In this document: one piece after another, positions 7,620 through 13,952 of the stretch
How positions within the stretch are numbered: position 1 is the first letter of the stretch
Layout: the number at the start of each line of letters is the position of its first letter
Source: Moraxella lacunata
GTDB taxonomy: Bacteria; Pseudomonadota; Gammaproteobacteria; Pseudomonadales; Moraxellaceae
Direction: 5' to 3'
DNA length: 19,206 nt
NCBI RefSeq assembly: GCF_002027545.1
Contig: NZ_MXAN01000001.1
Coordinates: 1-19,206 of the forward strand
Notes under the pieces: model-generated
Told to the model about the DNA's origin: nothing
The model's input: only the letters and a program-made list of their open reading frames with translations
Database searches by the model: none
Made by a program: the position numbers and the translations under genes

Positions 7620-7834
7620 TAGGGTGTGCTGAACTTTTGTATTTGCAATGAAAAATGAGAAAAATCGTACGTTTTTCAAGAAAAAAACGCAGATTGGCAG
7701 ATTGATAGTCATTCTATCAAGCAAGTTTTTGACACAGAAAAACAAGATTTAGCCATTTTTCATGCAAAAACATCATTCTATTTCTATGAACTTTCTAAAA
7801 TGTAAATTGTGTTATAAGGGTTCAACACACCCTA
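7620..7834. mobile_element. MITE-like element, copy 2 (215 bp, TA-flanked)
   Basis: The ends are TA-GGGTGTGCTGAAC and GTTCAACACACCC-TA, inverted repeats matching at 14 of 15 positions including the flanking TA. Read on the - strand it matches copy 1 (364-495) at both ends: the conserved block is TTTTTCTCATTTTTCATTGC plus its neighbours. It is about 83 bases longer in the middle. In copy 1 the corresponding join falls at a TGAAAAA that occurs at both edges of the extra segment here, which suggests copy 1 lost the segment by recombination between short direct repeats. The element lies 31 bases upstream of the glnS start, where it must either carry or separate the glnS promoter. Confidence 0.75.
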
Positions 7835-7866
7835 TCTATTCTACAAAATTTTAACTAAAATAACAA

Positions 7867-7896
7867 TTGATTTTGGGTCAAAACTTACGTTAAAAT
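7867..7896 (+). promoter_or_regulatory. Possible sigma-70 promoter for the small antitoxin-like gene
   Basis: TTGATT (7867-7872) and TAAAAT (7891-7896) are separated by 18 bases and would place the transcript start about 20 bases before ATG 7925. The region is AT-rich, so a chance match is possible. Confidence 0.35.
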
Positions 7897-7924
7897 TTTG
7901 GCAAAAATACGCCTTGTGATACCC

Positions 7925-8116
7925 ATGTCAAAAATCAGTTTATCAAACAATCAAGCCCTTACCAATCATCAGCCAGATTGCGATAATGTATCAAAAACAC
8001 CTTGCGATGAAACCGAATATTTATTATCAAGTCCTGCCAATGCCAAACGGCTTTTAAAAGCCATTGATGATGTCAAGCATGGCAGGGCTATCCAAAGGGA
8101 ATTGATTGATAATTAA
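7925..8116 (+). CDS. Small protein resembling only the C-terminal tail of a YefM/Phd-type antitoxin
   Basis: 63 residues if translation starts at ATG 7925; GTG 7916 and TTG 7898 are in-frame alternatives, and none has a clear ribosome-binding site. Residues about 29-62 (ETEYLLSSPANAKRLLKAID, then DVKHGRAIQRELI) closely match my memory of the C-terminal segment of YefM antitoxins ([20 protein letters not shown] in E. coli), the part that wraps the YoeB toxin. The N-terminal Phd/YefM DNA-binding domain is absent; residues 1-28 are polar and Asn/Asp-rich and unlike it. No YoeB, Phd or Doc partner is nearby. It could be an antitoxin relic, or a stand-alone toxin-binding peptide without autoregulation. 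It has its own possible promoter and a hairpin terminator, so it is probably transcribed alone. Confidence 0.6.
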   Translation: MSKISLSNNQALTNHQPDCDNVSKTPCDETEYLLSSPANAKRLLKAIDDVKHGRAIQRELIDN

Positions 8117-8140
8117 TACTGCTAAATAATGATTTTTTAA

Positions 8141-8170
8141 AAAATCCCATAATATTATTACGGGATTTTG
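8141..8170 (+). terminator. Hairpin terminator after the antitoxin-like gene
   Basis: AAAATCCC (8141-8148) pairs with GGGATTTT (8162-8169), and inside it TAATA (8150-8154) pairs with TATTA (8156-8160), with one A-C mismatch between the two stems. The U-tract is short, but the A-run on the other side could also stop the - strand phhB transcript, about 70 bases past its stop. Confidence 0.65.
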
Positions 8171-8240
8171 GTATTGTTTGGTTAAAATGTCTTTTAAGTA
8201 TGGGTGCATAAAAGGGGGCGTAACACCCAAAAATCAACAC

Positions 8241-8594
8241 CTATTTTGCCAGCTCATCGGTCTTGACTGCCATAATAAAGTCGTTTTTGTGCAAGCCCTT
8301 AATGCTATGCGACCACCAATTCACCGTAACTTTACCCCATTCGGTCAAAATGGCAGGGTGATGCCCTTCGCTTTCGGCAAGCTCGGCAAGCCGATTGCTA
8401 AACGCCATGGCATCTTTGAAATTTTTGAATTTAAATACCCGTTTTAGTTGCAAAACAGCAGTATCGCCCACCATTTCTGAGATGACCGCCCAATCAGGCA
8501 ACTGTTTCATAAACAAGACAAGCTCTTCATCACTCACTTTTGGGGCATCGGCTTGGCACGCTTCACAAAAGGCGGATTTTAGGTCTGTTGTCAT
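8241..8594 (-). CDS. phhB: Pterin-4a-carbinolamine dehydratase
   Basis: Cytoplasmic enzyme that dehydrates 4a-hydroxytetrahydrobiopterin, regenerating the pterin cofactor spent by phenylalanine hydroxylase. The 117-residue length is normal. The active-site pattern is visible: EGHHP with H78/H79, and NWWSHSI with H96, followed by [10 protein letters not shown]. The start is supported by AGGAAAA 5 bases upstream of the ATG. The N-terminus carries a Cys pair (FCEACQAD, residues 9-16), seen in several proteobacterial PhhB proteins. It follows phhA on the same strand after 52 bases, the classic phhAB order, so the two are probably co-transcribed. The 3' end faces the small antitoxin-like gene. Confidence 0.95.
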   Translation of the reverse strand: MTTDLKSAFCEACQADAPKVSDEELVLFMKQLPDWAVISEMVGDTAVLQLKRVFKFKNFKDAMAFSNRLAELAESEGHHPAILTEWGKVTVNWWSHSIKGLHKNDFIMAVKTDELAK

Positions 8595-8646
8595 GGGATT
8601 TTCCTGTAAATTAAGTTAAATTTAAAATTCAGTTAATTTTTGATAA

Positions 8647-9429
8647 TCAAGCGCTTTGTCTTAGGCTTGGGTGCAATTCATAAAGCCCAAGGCTCATCGC
8701 TTCATGCACCTTTGTCAAAATGTCCATGTTCGCCACATCAAACAAAGTTTCTTCATCATCAATCACATAATAAATCGGCTGAACCTTGTCAATGCGATAA
8801 GGCGTTCTTAGCACGTCCATGATGTCAAAGGGGCGAAGCTCTGGCGTGTCGCTTAGGGCGTAGTTGGTCTCGGCAGGCGAGCTTAAAATCCCGCCCCCAT
8901 AGATTCGCAAGCCATCAGGGGTATTGATAAGCCCAAATTCCATGGTAAACCAATATAGACGAGCCAAAAACACCCGCTCTTCTTTGGTGGCATTCACGCC
9001 CAATTTGCCATAAACTTCGGTAAATTTGGCAAAGGCGGGGTGGGTGAGCATGGGGCAATGACCCAAAATTTCATGAAAAATATCAGGCTCTTGGATATAA
9101 TCAAAGTCTTCTCTGGTGCGAATAAACGTCGCCACGGGAAATTCTTTGTTGGCAAGCAATTTAAAAAACTTACCAAACGAAATCAGAGCAGGCACGGCAG
9201 ACGTCCGCCAGCCCGTCTCACGCAAAAGCACATCATCAACATCAAAAAGCTGTGGGATACGCTCATCTGGCAGGTTTAATTTGGCAAGCCCATCAAGATA
9301 GGCGGTACAGGCTTTGTTTGGTAGATTTGTCTTTTGGCGTGCAAATAAGTCTCGCCACACGGCATTTTCATCATCGCCATAAGCGATAAATCCTTTTTCA
9401 TCAGGGATATGGGCGACATAGCTTGTCAT
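8647..9429 (-). CDS. phhA: Phenylalanine 4-monooxygenase
   Basis: Iron- and tetrahydropterin-dependent cytoplasmic hydroxylase that converts phenylalanine to tyrosine with O2, opening phenylalanine catabolism or supplying tyrosine. Iron ligands are H119 and H124 in FHEILGHCPML and E164 in YWFTMEFGLI, with the spacing of other bacterial enzymes. SAVPALISFGKFFKLLANK and LSSPAETNYAL are further family segments. At 260 residues it is the short bacterial form without an N-terminal regulatory ACT domain. The ATG is preceded by AAGGAGAAG. The downstream gene phhB recycles its cofactor. Upstream, divergent from ppiB, is a 24-bp dyad at 9448-9471 that could be an operator; it is not a TyrR-type box. 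Confidence 0.97.
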   Translation of the reverse strand: MTSYVAHIPDEKGFIAYGDDENAVWRDLFARQKTNLPNKACTAYLDGLAKLNLPDERIPQLFDVDDVLLRETGWRTSAVPALISFGKFFKLLANKEFPVATFIRTREDFDYIQEPDIFHEILGHCPMLTHPAFAKFTEVYGKLGVNATKEERVFLARLYWFTMEFGLINTPDGLRIYGGGILSSPAETNYALSDTPELRPFDIMDVLRTPYRIDKVQPIYYVIDDEETLFDVANMDILTKVHEAMSLGLYELHPSLRQSA

Positions 9430-9447
9430 AACTTCTCCTTGCTTATG

Positions 9448-9471
9448 ACTTTTACAAACTTAGGTAAAAGT
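9448..9471. promoter_or_regulatory. Dyad ahead of phhA (possible operator)
   Basis: ACTTTTAC (9448-9455) and GTAAAAGT (9464-9471) are perfect inverted repeats around an 8-base spacer, ending 18 bases upstream of the phhA start codon and overlapping the untranslated leader. It could be a protein-binding site or a leader hairpin. The rest of the phhA-ppiB gap shows a weaker 5-bp dyad GTATC-N8-GATAC at 9557-9574 and the ppiB promoter. Confidence 0.5.
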
Positions 9472-9645
9472 GGTTTGCTCACTTAACGTTACTCTAAAAC
9501 AAACGTACCCAAAAGACAAATGGGATTTTTGAGTGATTTATTGGATTTTACGATAAGTATCAAAATTGCGATACATTCAAGCCATGATAACCTTTTGTGT
9601 GCTTTTGTTGTTTTTTGTGTTATTTATCAAATTTTGGCGATTTTG

Positions 9646-9654
9646 TGCTATACT
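9646..9654 (+). promoter_or_regulatory. Extended -10 promoter of ppiB
   Basis: TG-C-TATACT is an extended -10 element (TGnTATAAT type). No good -35 is seen at 17-18 bases, as is common for extended -10 promoters. The start point would be near 9661, about 36 bases before the ppiB ATG. Confidence 0.6.
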
Positions 9655-9696
9655 ACGCCATCTTTTTTCATTTTAACTTAATTTTAAGGAACTCCT

Positions 9697-10206
9697 ATGG
9701 ATATGCCTGTTGTAGAGTTTGACACCACACACGGTGCGATTGTCATTGAACTAAACGCCGAAAAAGCCCCTGTTACGGTGGCAAACTTCCTTGACTATGT
9801 CGAAAGCGGTCATTATGACGGCACGATTTTTCATCGTGTGATTGACGGCTTTATGATTCAAGGCGGTGGTATGGACAGCGACATGAACGAAAAACGCACC
9901 GGCACGCCAATCAAAAACGAAGCCGACAACGGTCTAAAAAATGACATCGGCACCATCGCCATGGCTCGTACATCTGACCCACATTCAGCGACTGCTCAAT
10001 TTTTTATTAATGTCAAAAACAACGACTTTTTGAATTACAGCAGTCCCACACCACAAGGTTGGGGCTATGCGGTATTTGGTAAAGTAACGGACGGCATGGA
10101 CGTGGTAAACCAAATCAAAGGCGTACCAACGGGGCGTTATGGCTATCACTCAGACGTGCCAACCACACCGATTGTCATTAACTCTGCCAAAGTGGTTTCT
10201 AAATAA
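9697..10206 (+). CDS. ppiB: Peptidyl-prolyl cis-trans isomerase, cyclophilin type
   Basis: Cytoplasmic cyclophilin that speeds isomerisation of proline peptide bonds during protein folding. All 169 residues are one cyclophilin domain: [20 protein letters not shown] with the catalytic Arg at residue 47, [28 protein letters not shown], and [15 protein letters not shown]. No signal peptide is present, so it is the PpiB (cytoplasmic) rather than the PpiA (periplasmic) form; the length also fits. ATG 9697 has AAGGA 7-11 bases upstream; the ATG two codons later (9703) is less well placed. It is transcribed from its own extended -10 promoter, and a hairpin terminator separates it from lpxH. Confidence 0.96.
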   Translation: MDMPVVEFDTTHGAIVIELNAEKAPVTVANFLDYVESGHYDGTIFHRVIDGFMIQGGGMDSDMNEKRTGTPIKNEADNGLKNDIGTIAMARTSDPHSATAQFFINVKNNDFLNYSSPTPQGWGYAVFGKVTDGMDVVNQIKGVPTGRYGYHSDVPTTPIVINSAKVVSK

Positions 10207-10241
10207 TCAGCCAATAATTAGCCTAAGTTTTTTGGTTGTAG

Positions 10242-10265
10242 GGGCGAATCACATTCGCCCTTTTT
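10242..10265 (+). terminator. Terminator after ppiB, member of a GTAGGGGCG hairpin family
   Basis: GGGCGAAT (10242-10249) pairs perfectly with ATTCGCCC (10253-10260) around a CAC loop, followed by TTTTT. The hairpin is preceded by GTAG. The same GTAGGGGCG-type sequence recurs at 11286-11309 and 17810-17834 in reverse orientation. Confidence 0.85.
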
Positions 10266-10272
10266 ATCATTC

Positions 10273-10294
10273 ATAAAGTCTTGATAAAGTCTTG
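10273..10294. repeat. Perfect 11-bp tandem duplication just before lpxH
   Basis: ATAAAGTCTTG is present twice head to tail, ending two bases before the lpxH ATG. It occupies the place where the ribosome-binding site should be, and no purine-rich Shine-Dalgarno sequence is visible, so unit number might alter translation initiation. Confidence 0.85.
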
Positions 10295-10296
10295 CC

Positions 10297-11100
10297 ATGC
10301 AACAATTTGACCATTTATTAACCACTTGCCCCCACGATATCCGTACGGTATTTGTCAGTGATTTGCATTTATCAAACGACACACCTACCCTAAATCAGGC
10401 GTTTTTGGCACTTATCAAGGATTTGTGTGTTTTGCCAAATCTAAAAAGTTTGTACATTTTGGGCGATTGGTTGGACGGCTGGATTGGCGATGATGATTAT
10501 TTGACCTTATCCGATGACAAAAAAGCACGGCATTTTTTAACGCCCATTTTACACGCCCTAAAAACGCTCTCTACAAACACCGCCATTTATGTCATGCACG
10601 GCAACAGAGATTTTGCCATTCGTCAAAGCCTGTGCGATACCTTTAACGGCAAACTTATCAAAGAACCGCACTTTTTGACATTACAAGATGACACACATAT
10701 CCGCCTAGAACATGGCGACCGCCTGTGTACCGATGATAAGGCGTATCAGCGTTACCGCAAAATTATCCAAAATCCTGTTATCTCTTGGCTTATTTTAAAA
10801 CAGCCCCTAGCCCACCGCCAACGCCTTGCCCACAACATCAAAACCAAATCCCAGAGCGATAAACACCAAAAATCCACCACCATCATGGACGTAAACGCCC
10901 AAGCGGTCAATCACGCCATGCAAACGTGCAATATCCTACTACACGGACATACGCACCGACCTGCCGTGCATACATTGGGCGACAAAAAACGCATGGTGCT
11001 TGGCGATTGGCGATATGTTGATGACAAAGTGCAAGCGGTGATTGGGGCGGTGGATGGTGATGGCGTGGGGCTTTGGGTGTTTGATTGGTCTGTAAAATAA
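10297..11100 (+). CDS. lpxH: UDP-2,3-diacylglucosamine diphosphatase
   Basis: Calcineurin-like metallophosphoesterase of lipid A synthesis that hydrolyses UDP-2,3-diacylglucosamine to lipid X and UMP at the inner face of the cytoplasmic membrane. Metal-binding motifs are all present: SDLHL (21-25), GDWLDGWIGDD (56-66), GNRD (102-105), EHGDR near residue 150, and HGHTHRP near 215. GDWLDGWIG, with its tryptophans, is an LpxH rather than generic phosphoesterase motif. The 267 residues are a little longer than the common ~240. ATG 10297 is the only sensible start but has a poor ribosome-binding site formed by a duplicated 11-mer. It is the last + strand gene of the window and converges with the lipoprotein hydrolase gene. 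Confidence 0.93.
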   Translation: MQQFDHLLTTCPHDIRTVFVSDLHLSNDTPTLNQAFLALIKDLCVLPNLKSLYILGDWLDGWIGDDDYLTLSDDKKARHFLTPILHALKTLSTNTAIYVMHGNRDFAIRQSLCDTFNGKLIKEPHFLTLQDDTHIRLEHGDRLCTDDKAYQRYRKIIQNPVISWLILKQPLAHRQRLAHNIKTKSQSDKHQKSTTIMDVNAQAVNHAMQTCNILLHGHTHRPAVHTLGDKKRMVLGDWRYVDDKVQAVIGAVDGDGVGLWVFDWSVK

Positions 11101-11130
11101 CCGCCCATTTTCAAATTTAGGTAGTAGTCT

Positions 11131-11244
11131 AAAAAGTATGCTAAACTAGGTTTTCCGTTCGCCCTGAGCTTGCCTGCGGGTGGCGGAAAACCGTTATGGT
11201 TCGACAAGCTCACCACGAACGGTTTTCCTTGTAGCATACTTTTT
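11131..11244. repeat. Composite REP-like inverted repeat (114 bp)
   Basis: The outer arms AAAAAGTATGCTA (11131-11143) and TAGCATACTTTTT (11232-11244) are perfect 13-bp inverted repeats. Inside are three more inverted pairs: GGTTTTCCG/CGGAAAACC (11149 and 11184), GGAAAACCG/CGGTTTTCC (11185 and 11220), and TGAGCTTG/CAAGCTCA (11165 and 11205). The inner part contains CCGTTCG...TGAGCTTG and its partner TTCGACAAGCTCACCACGAA, a sequence type I know from REP/BIME-like repeats in several proteobacteria. It lies between the convergent lpxH and hydrolase genes and may end transcription from both sides. Confidence 0.75.
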
Positions 11245-11285
11245 GAACCAGAGCCCAAATTTATATAAGTCATTGATTCATCAAC

Positions 11286-11309
11286 GGCGAATGTGATTCC
11301 GCCCCTACG
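11286..11309 (-). repeat. Degenerate copy of the GTAGGGGCG hairpin repeat
   Basis: On the - strand it reads CGTAGGGGCGGAATCACATT then CGCC, nearly the same as the ppiB terminator at 10239-10260 but with one extra G that bulges the stem. It is 36 bases past the stop of the hydrolase gene and could be a weakened terminator for it. Confidence 0.6.
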
Positions 11310-11312
11310 TTT

Positions 11313-11361
11313 CAAAAACCACCCAATCACCAAAAAATTACCATATTAATTGAGATTGGGT
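11313..11361 (-). terminator. Possible terminator overlapping the hydrolase stop codon
   Basis: On the - strand ACCCAATC (11361-11354) pairs with GATTGGGT (11328-11321) around a 25-base loop containing the TAA stop, followed by GGTTTTT. The long loop and stem inside the gene make this a weak call. Confidence 0.3.
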
Positions 11362-13853
11362 TTTATCTCTTCTTCAACACTTTTTTCGTCAATGTCATCC
11401 ATTTTGGGATTTCTACTTTCTTTATCTTGCCCATATTTTTCATCATTTGCCACATCTGTTGTCACATGGTCACCATGACGTGCCAAATGCTCGTGTAGGA
11501 TTTTGCGTAATTGCAAAATGGTTTTGGGGTTTTCGTGAATATTATGCCCACCTGTGACGACTGTTTCGCTGACTGCCCCGTCTAGGTGGGAGCTGTCATA
11601 GGGGACAATGCCGTCAGAGAGATTTTGCCCGACCAAATTGCCCTGTAAGCCCTCGGCACTGCCAACACGGTCGCCCATGATGGTGTGATAGGCGACATTG
11701 TCATTGATGGTTAGCTCTTTGGTAAGTTTTATAAAGGCGGACTGGTCGGAGAGCTGGCTGGGTCCGTTTTGTAGGTAGAGTGAGCCGATGGCACTGTTTT
11801 GGAGTTGGGTGCTGTCCACTTGTCCGCTGTTTATGATGGTGTCAGTCACGGTTTTGGTGATGTCTAGGGGTAGGCGGACGACACGGCGGGCAAAGCGGGT
11901 AAACCAGCGGTCGGCATAGTCCGTGCCTGCAAAAGGGGCGGAGATAAACACCGCTGTATCAACCTGTGGCAGGGCGTGTAGGGCAAAGCGGTTGTGAAAA
12001 TCTTCTTGATAAGTGTCCGCCAGTAGCTGTCTGATTGCGGCATTGTTGTGGGGGCGGATTTGGTTGTTGGTGATTTTATTTAGGTCGCCATCATCCATGC
12101 TGTCTATATGCGTGGCATCAACCAATTCGTCCAAATCATCCAATTTTCCCAAATCATCCAATCGGGGCAATAAATCATCATCCGAGACAAGCATTCTTGC
12201 CATGATACCACCCATGCTATGCCCGATAATCACGCTATGACGACTGGCAGGGTGAGTGCCGTTGGGGTCGGTGAGTGTGTAGGCGGTGTCGATGACTTCA
12301 CGGATTTGGTAGCGGTTTTCGAGCATGGGTAGGTTGGTGGCGTAGAATACTTGCCATACTTGGTAGTTATCACGCAGGACGGGGTCGGCAAAGAGATTGT
12401 TGGTAAGATTGACCCATGTGGCAGGGCTAGACGCCAAGCCATGTATCATGATGATGACTTTTTGGTTGGGGTCGTAGGGCTTTAACATGAATAGTTGGGG
12501 CAGGGTGGCGGTGTTTTTGTTTAGCATGTTTAAAATGCCCACGCCTTGCAGTTGGTTCTCGGCAAGCCATAGGGCATACCCTGCTGAGAAGTTTGCCGAT
12601 AGGGGGTAATTTTTGCCCAAAATCTCAACGTCTTTGGTTTTATAAGGGTTGAAAAAATGCACGTCTAGCACGTTTGCTGACAGCACATCGGACAAGTGCG
12701 TGCCTTGGGGCTTGACCACGCCTGTCAGAAGCATGTGTCCTGTAGGATGAATGCGACTGGCGATACTGTCAAGGTCTTGGCTAAGTAGGGGGTTATTTGC
12801 CTTGATGTCATTGGTTGGGCTGTCGGTTGGGTTATCGGCAGGGTTGGCGTTAGGGCTGTCAGTGGCGTGATTGGTACGTGGCTCGGTGGATGGGTTCTGA
12901 CTAACCAGCTCTCGTACGGTAATCATCGGGCGGTCGGACAGCACGCCCACATAAGGTATGCCCAAACCTGCTCGGCTACTGGTGGTGTTTAGGTCTGCCA
13001 AACGTGAGTCATAAGCTGAAACTAGGTCAGAGAGTAGGTGCTGGTTGTGTGGGTGTTTGTCTGGATTTGTGATGTAGTCAGGGTCATTGACAAGGTAGAG
13101 ATTGACGGTAACATCATCGCTGCGGTAGCTGTTGGCAAGGATATGACCGTAGTCACTGGCGGGGGTGAGATTAAAGCCCTGCTGATGAGCGTCGGCAAAA
13201 GCCCCGTTTTGGACTTTATACAGCTCGCCAATCAAGGCGTTGCTCGCCACATGGTACAAGTCCTGAGCCTTGATGTCGCTCTCGGTGACTAGGGGTGATG
13301 TGGTCTGTCGTCCTGTTAAGTTATCATAAAACAGATAAGCATAGCTGTGGTTAATGCTTGCCTTGATGGCATCTCGCTTGGCGGATAGGCAGGCGTGACG
13401 CTCCTTTTGTTCATCAGCTTGCTCGCTAGCGGACAGTGGAGCATTGGCATAATGGGGGTCTAGCGGTGGACGGGTGGGGCTTTGGCAAGCGTCCTGCTCG
13501 CCAAGGCTTAGGGCTTTGGTGTAGTATAACTCGGAGAGTAGGGCAAGGGTGGGTCTGGCGATGTGTTGGTGTTGGCGGTCATTGACGGCAACTTGCGGAT
13601 TGCCAAAGGCAAGTACTTCTTTGACCTTGTCCAAACAGTCATCAAAGGCATTCATACACTCATCTTGGGTCAGACCTGATGACAGTAAGATGCTGCTTGC
13701 CACGGCACTGATTTGTGGGCGGGTGGTGATGTTGGCACGGTGGGTTTCGATGATTTTGGATTGGATTTGTTTGGGCTTGTGAAGCGTGCTACACCCTGTG
13801 ATGATAAGCGTTAGGGCAAGGCTTAGGGTGCTTAGCGTAAGTTTGGTGCTCAT
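11346..13853 (-). CDS. Large lipoprotein with C-terminal alpha/beta-hydrolase (esterase/lipase-like) domain
   Basis: An 835-residue protein. It opens with a lipoprotein signal peptide and lipobox ITGC (cysteine near residue 21), so it is probably membrane-anchored. The N-terminal ~430 residues are not recognised. Residues 320-354 form a low-complexity Asn/Pro/Thr/Asp linker. The hydrolase core follows: VIIMIHGLASSPATW (oxyanion region), the nucleophile elbow GHSMGG with Ser546, a probable acid Asp747 in DGIVPYD, and His770 in GGHNIHE, a complete Ser-Asp-His triad. The cap region carries a Leu/Asp repeat (about 564-575). The substrate is unknown; lipid or ester hydrolysis in the envelope is the family expectation. 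ATG 13853 gives a good signal peptide but the ribosome-binding site is poor; an AGGGAGA lies 27 bases upstream, too far to serve. Confidence 0.82.
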   Translation of the reverse strand: MSTKLTLSTLSLALTLIITGCSTLHKPKQIQSKIIETHRANITTRPQISAVASSILLSSGLTQDECMNAFDDCLDKVKEVLAFGNPQVAVNDRQHQHIARPTLALLSELYYTKALSLGEQDACQSPTRPPLDPHYANAPLSASEQADEQKERHACLSAKRDAIKASINHSYAYLFYDNLTGRQTTSPLVTESDIKAQDLYHVASNALIGELYKVQNGAFADAHQQGFNLTPASDYGHILANSYRSDDVTVNLYLVNDPDYITNPDKHPHNQHLLSDLVSAYDSRLADLNTTSSRAGLGIPYVGVLSDRPMITVRELVSQNPSTEPRTNHATDSPNANPADNPTDSPTNDIKANNPLLSQDLDSIASRIHPTGHMLLTGVVKPQGTHLSDVLSANVLDVHFFNPYKTKDVEILGKNYPLSANFSAGYALWLAENQLQGVGILNMLNKNTATLPQLFMLKPYDPNQKVIIMIHGLASSPATWVNLTNNLFADPVLRDNYQVWQVFYATNLPMLENRYQIREVIDTAYTLTDPNGTHPASRHSVIIGHSMGGIMARMLVSDDDLLPRLDDLGKLDDLDELVDATHIDSMDDGDLNKITNNQIRPHNNAAIRQLLADTYQEDFHNRFALHALPQVDTAVFISAPFAGTDYADRWFTRFARRVVRLPLDITKTVTDTIINSGQVDSTQLQNSAIGSLYLQNGPSQLSDQSAFIKLTKELTINDNVAYHTIMGDRVGSAEGLQGNLVGQNLSDGIVPYDSSHLDGAVSETVVTGGHNIHENPKTILQLRKILHEHLARHGDHVTTDVANDEKYGQDKESRNPKMDDIDEKSVEEEIKPNLN
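12131..12162. repeat. In-gene direct repeat encoding Leu/Asp-rich cap segment
   Basis: CCAAATCATCCAAT occurs at 12131-12144 and 12149-12162, an 18-base period. In the hydrolase frame it encodes RLDDLGKLDDLDEL. The period is a multiple of three, so unit gain or loss would keep the frame and lengthen or shorten an acidic loop between the catalytic Ser and Asp. Confidence 0.7.
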
Positions 13854-13892
13854 ACAGGTCTTGTTGTGTTAATGTCTCCCTAATAATTTTAC

Positions 13893-13928
13893 ACAAAAAA
13901 TCCATCAAAAGGAATGTTTGATGGATTT
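13893..13928 (-). terminator. Terminator after the TPR-like gene
   Basis: AAATCCATCAAA (13898-13909) and TTTGATGGATTT (13917-13928) form a perfect 12-bp stem with a 7-base loop. On the - strand it is followed by a T-run (TTTTTTGTGT), so it ends the TPR-like transcript and separates it from the hydrolase gene 100 bases downstream. Confidence 0.85.
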
Positions 13929-13952
13929 ATTTTTAAAGCATTAGCAAGTATT

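Noticed and set aside
7590..7745. N-terminal extension of the glnS frame
   Set aside because: The extra 52 residues are translated from the MITE; the GlnRS N-terminus begins at 7589.
9448..9471. TyrR/PhhR box ahead of phhA
   Set aside because: The half sites are in the opposite order (TTTTAC...GTAAAA) to the TGTAAA-N6-TTTACA consensus, so only an unassigned dyad is reported.
10911..11333. 140-residue - strand open frame across the lpxH end and the REP-like repeat
   Set aside because: It is read from repeat DNA and the antisense of lpxH; the composition is not protein-like.
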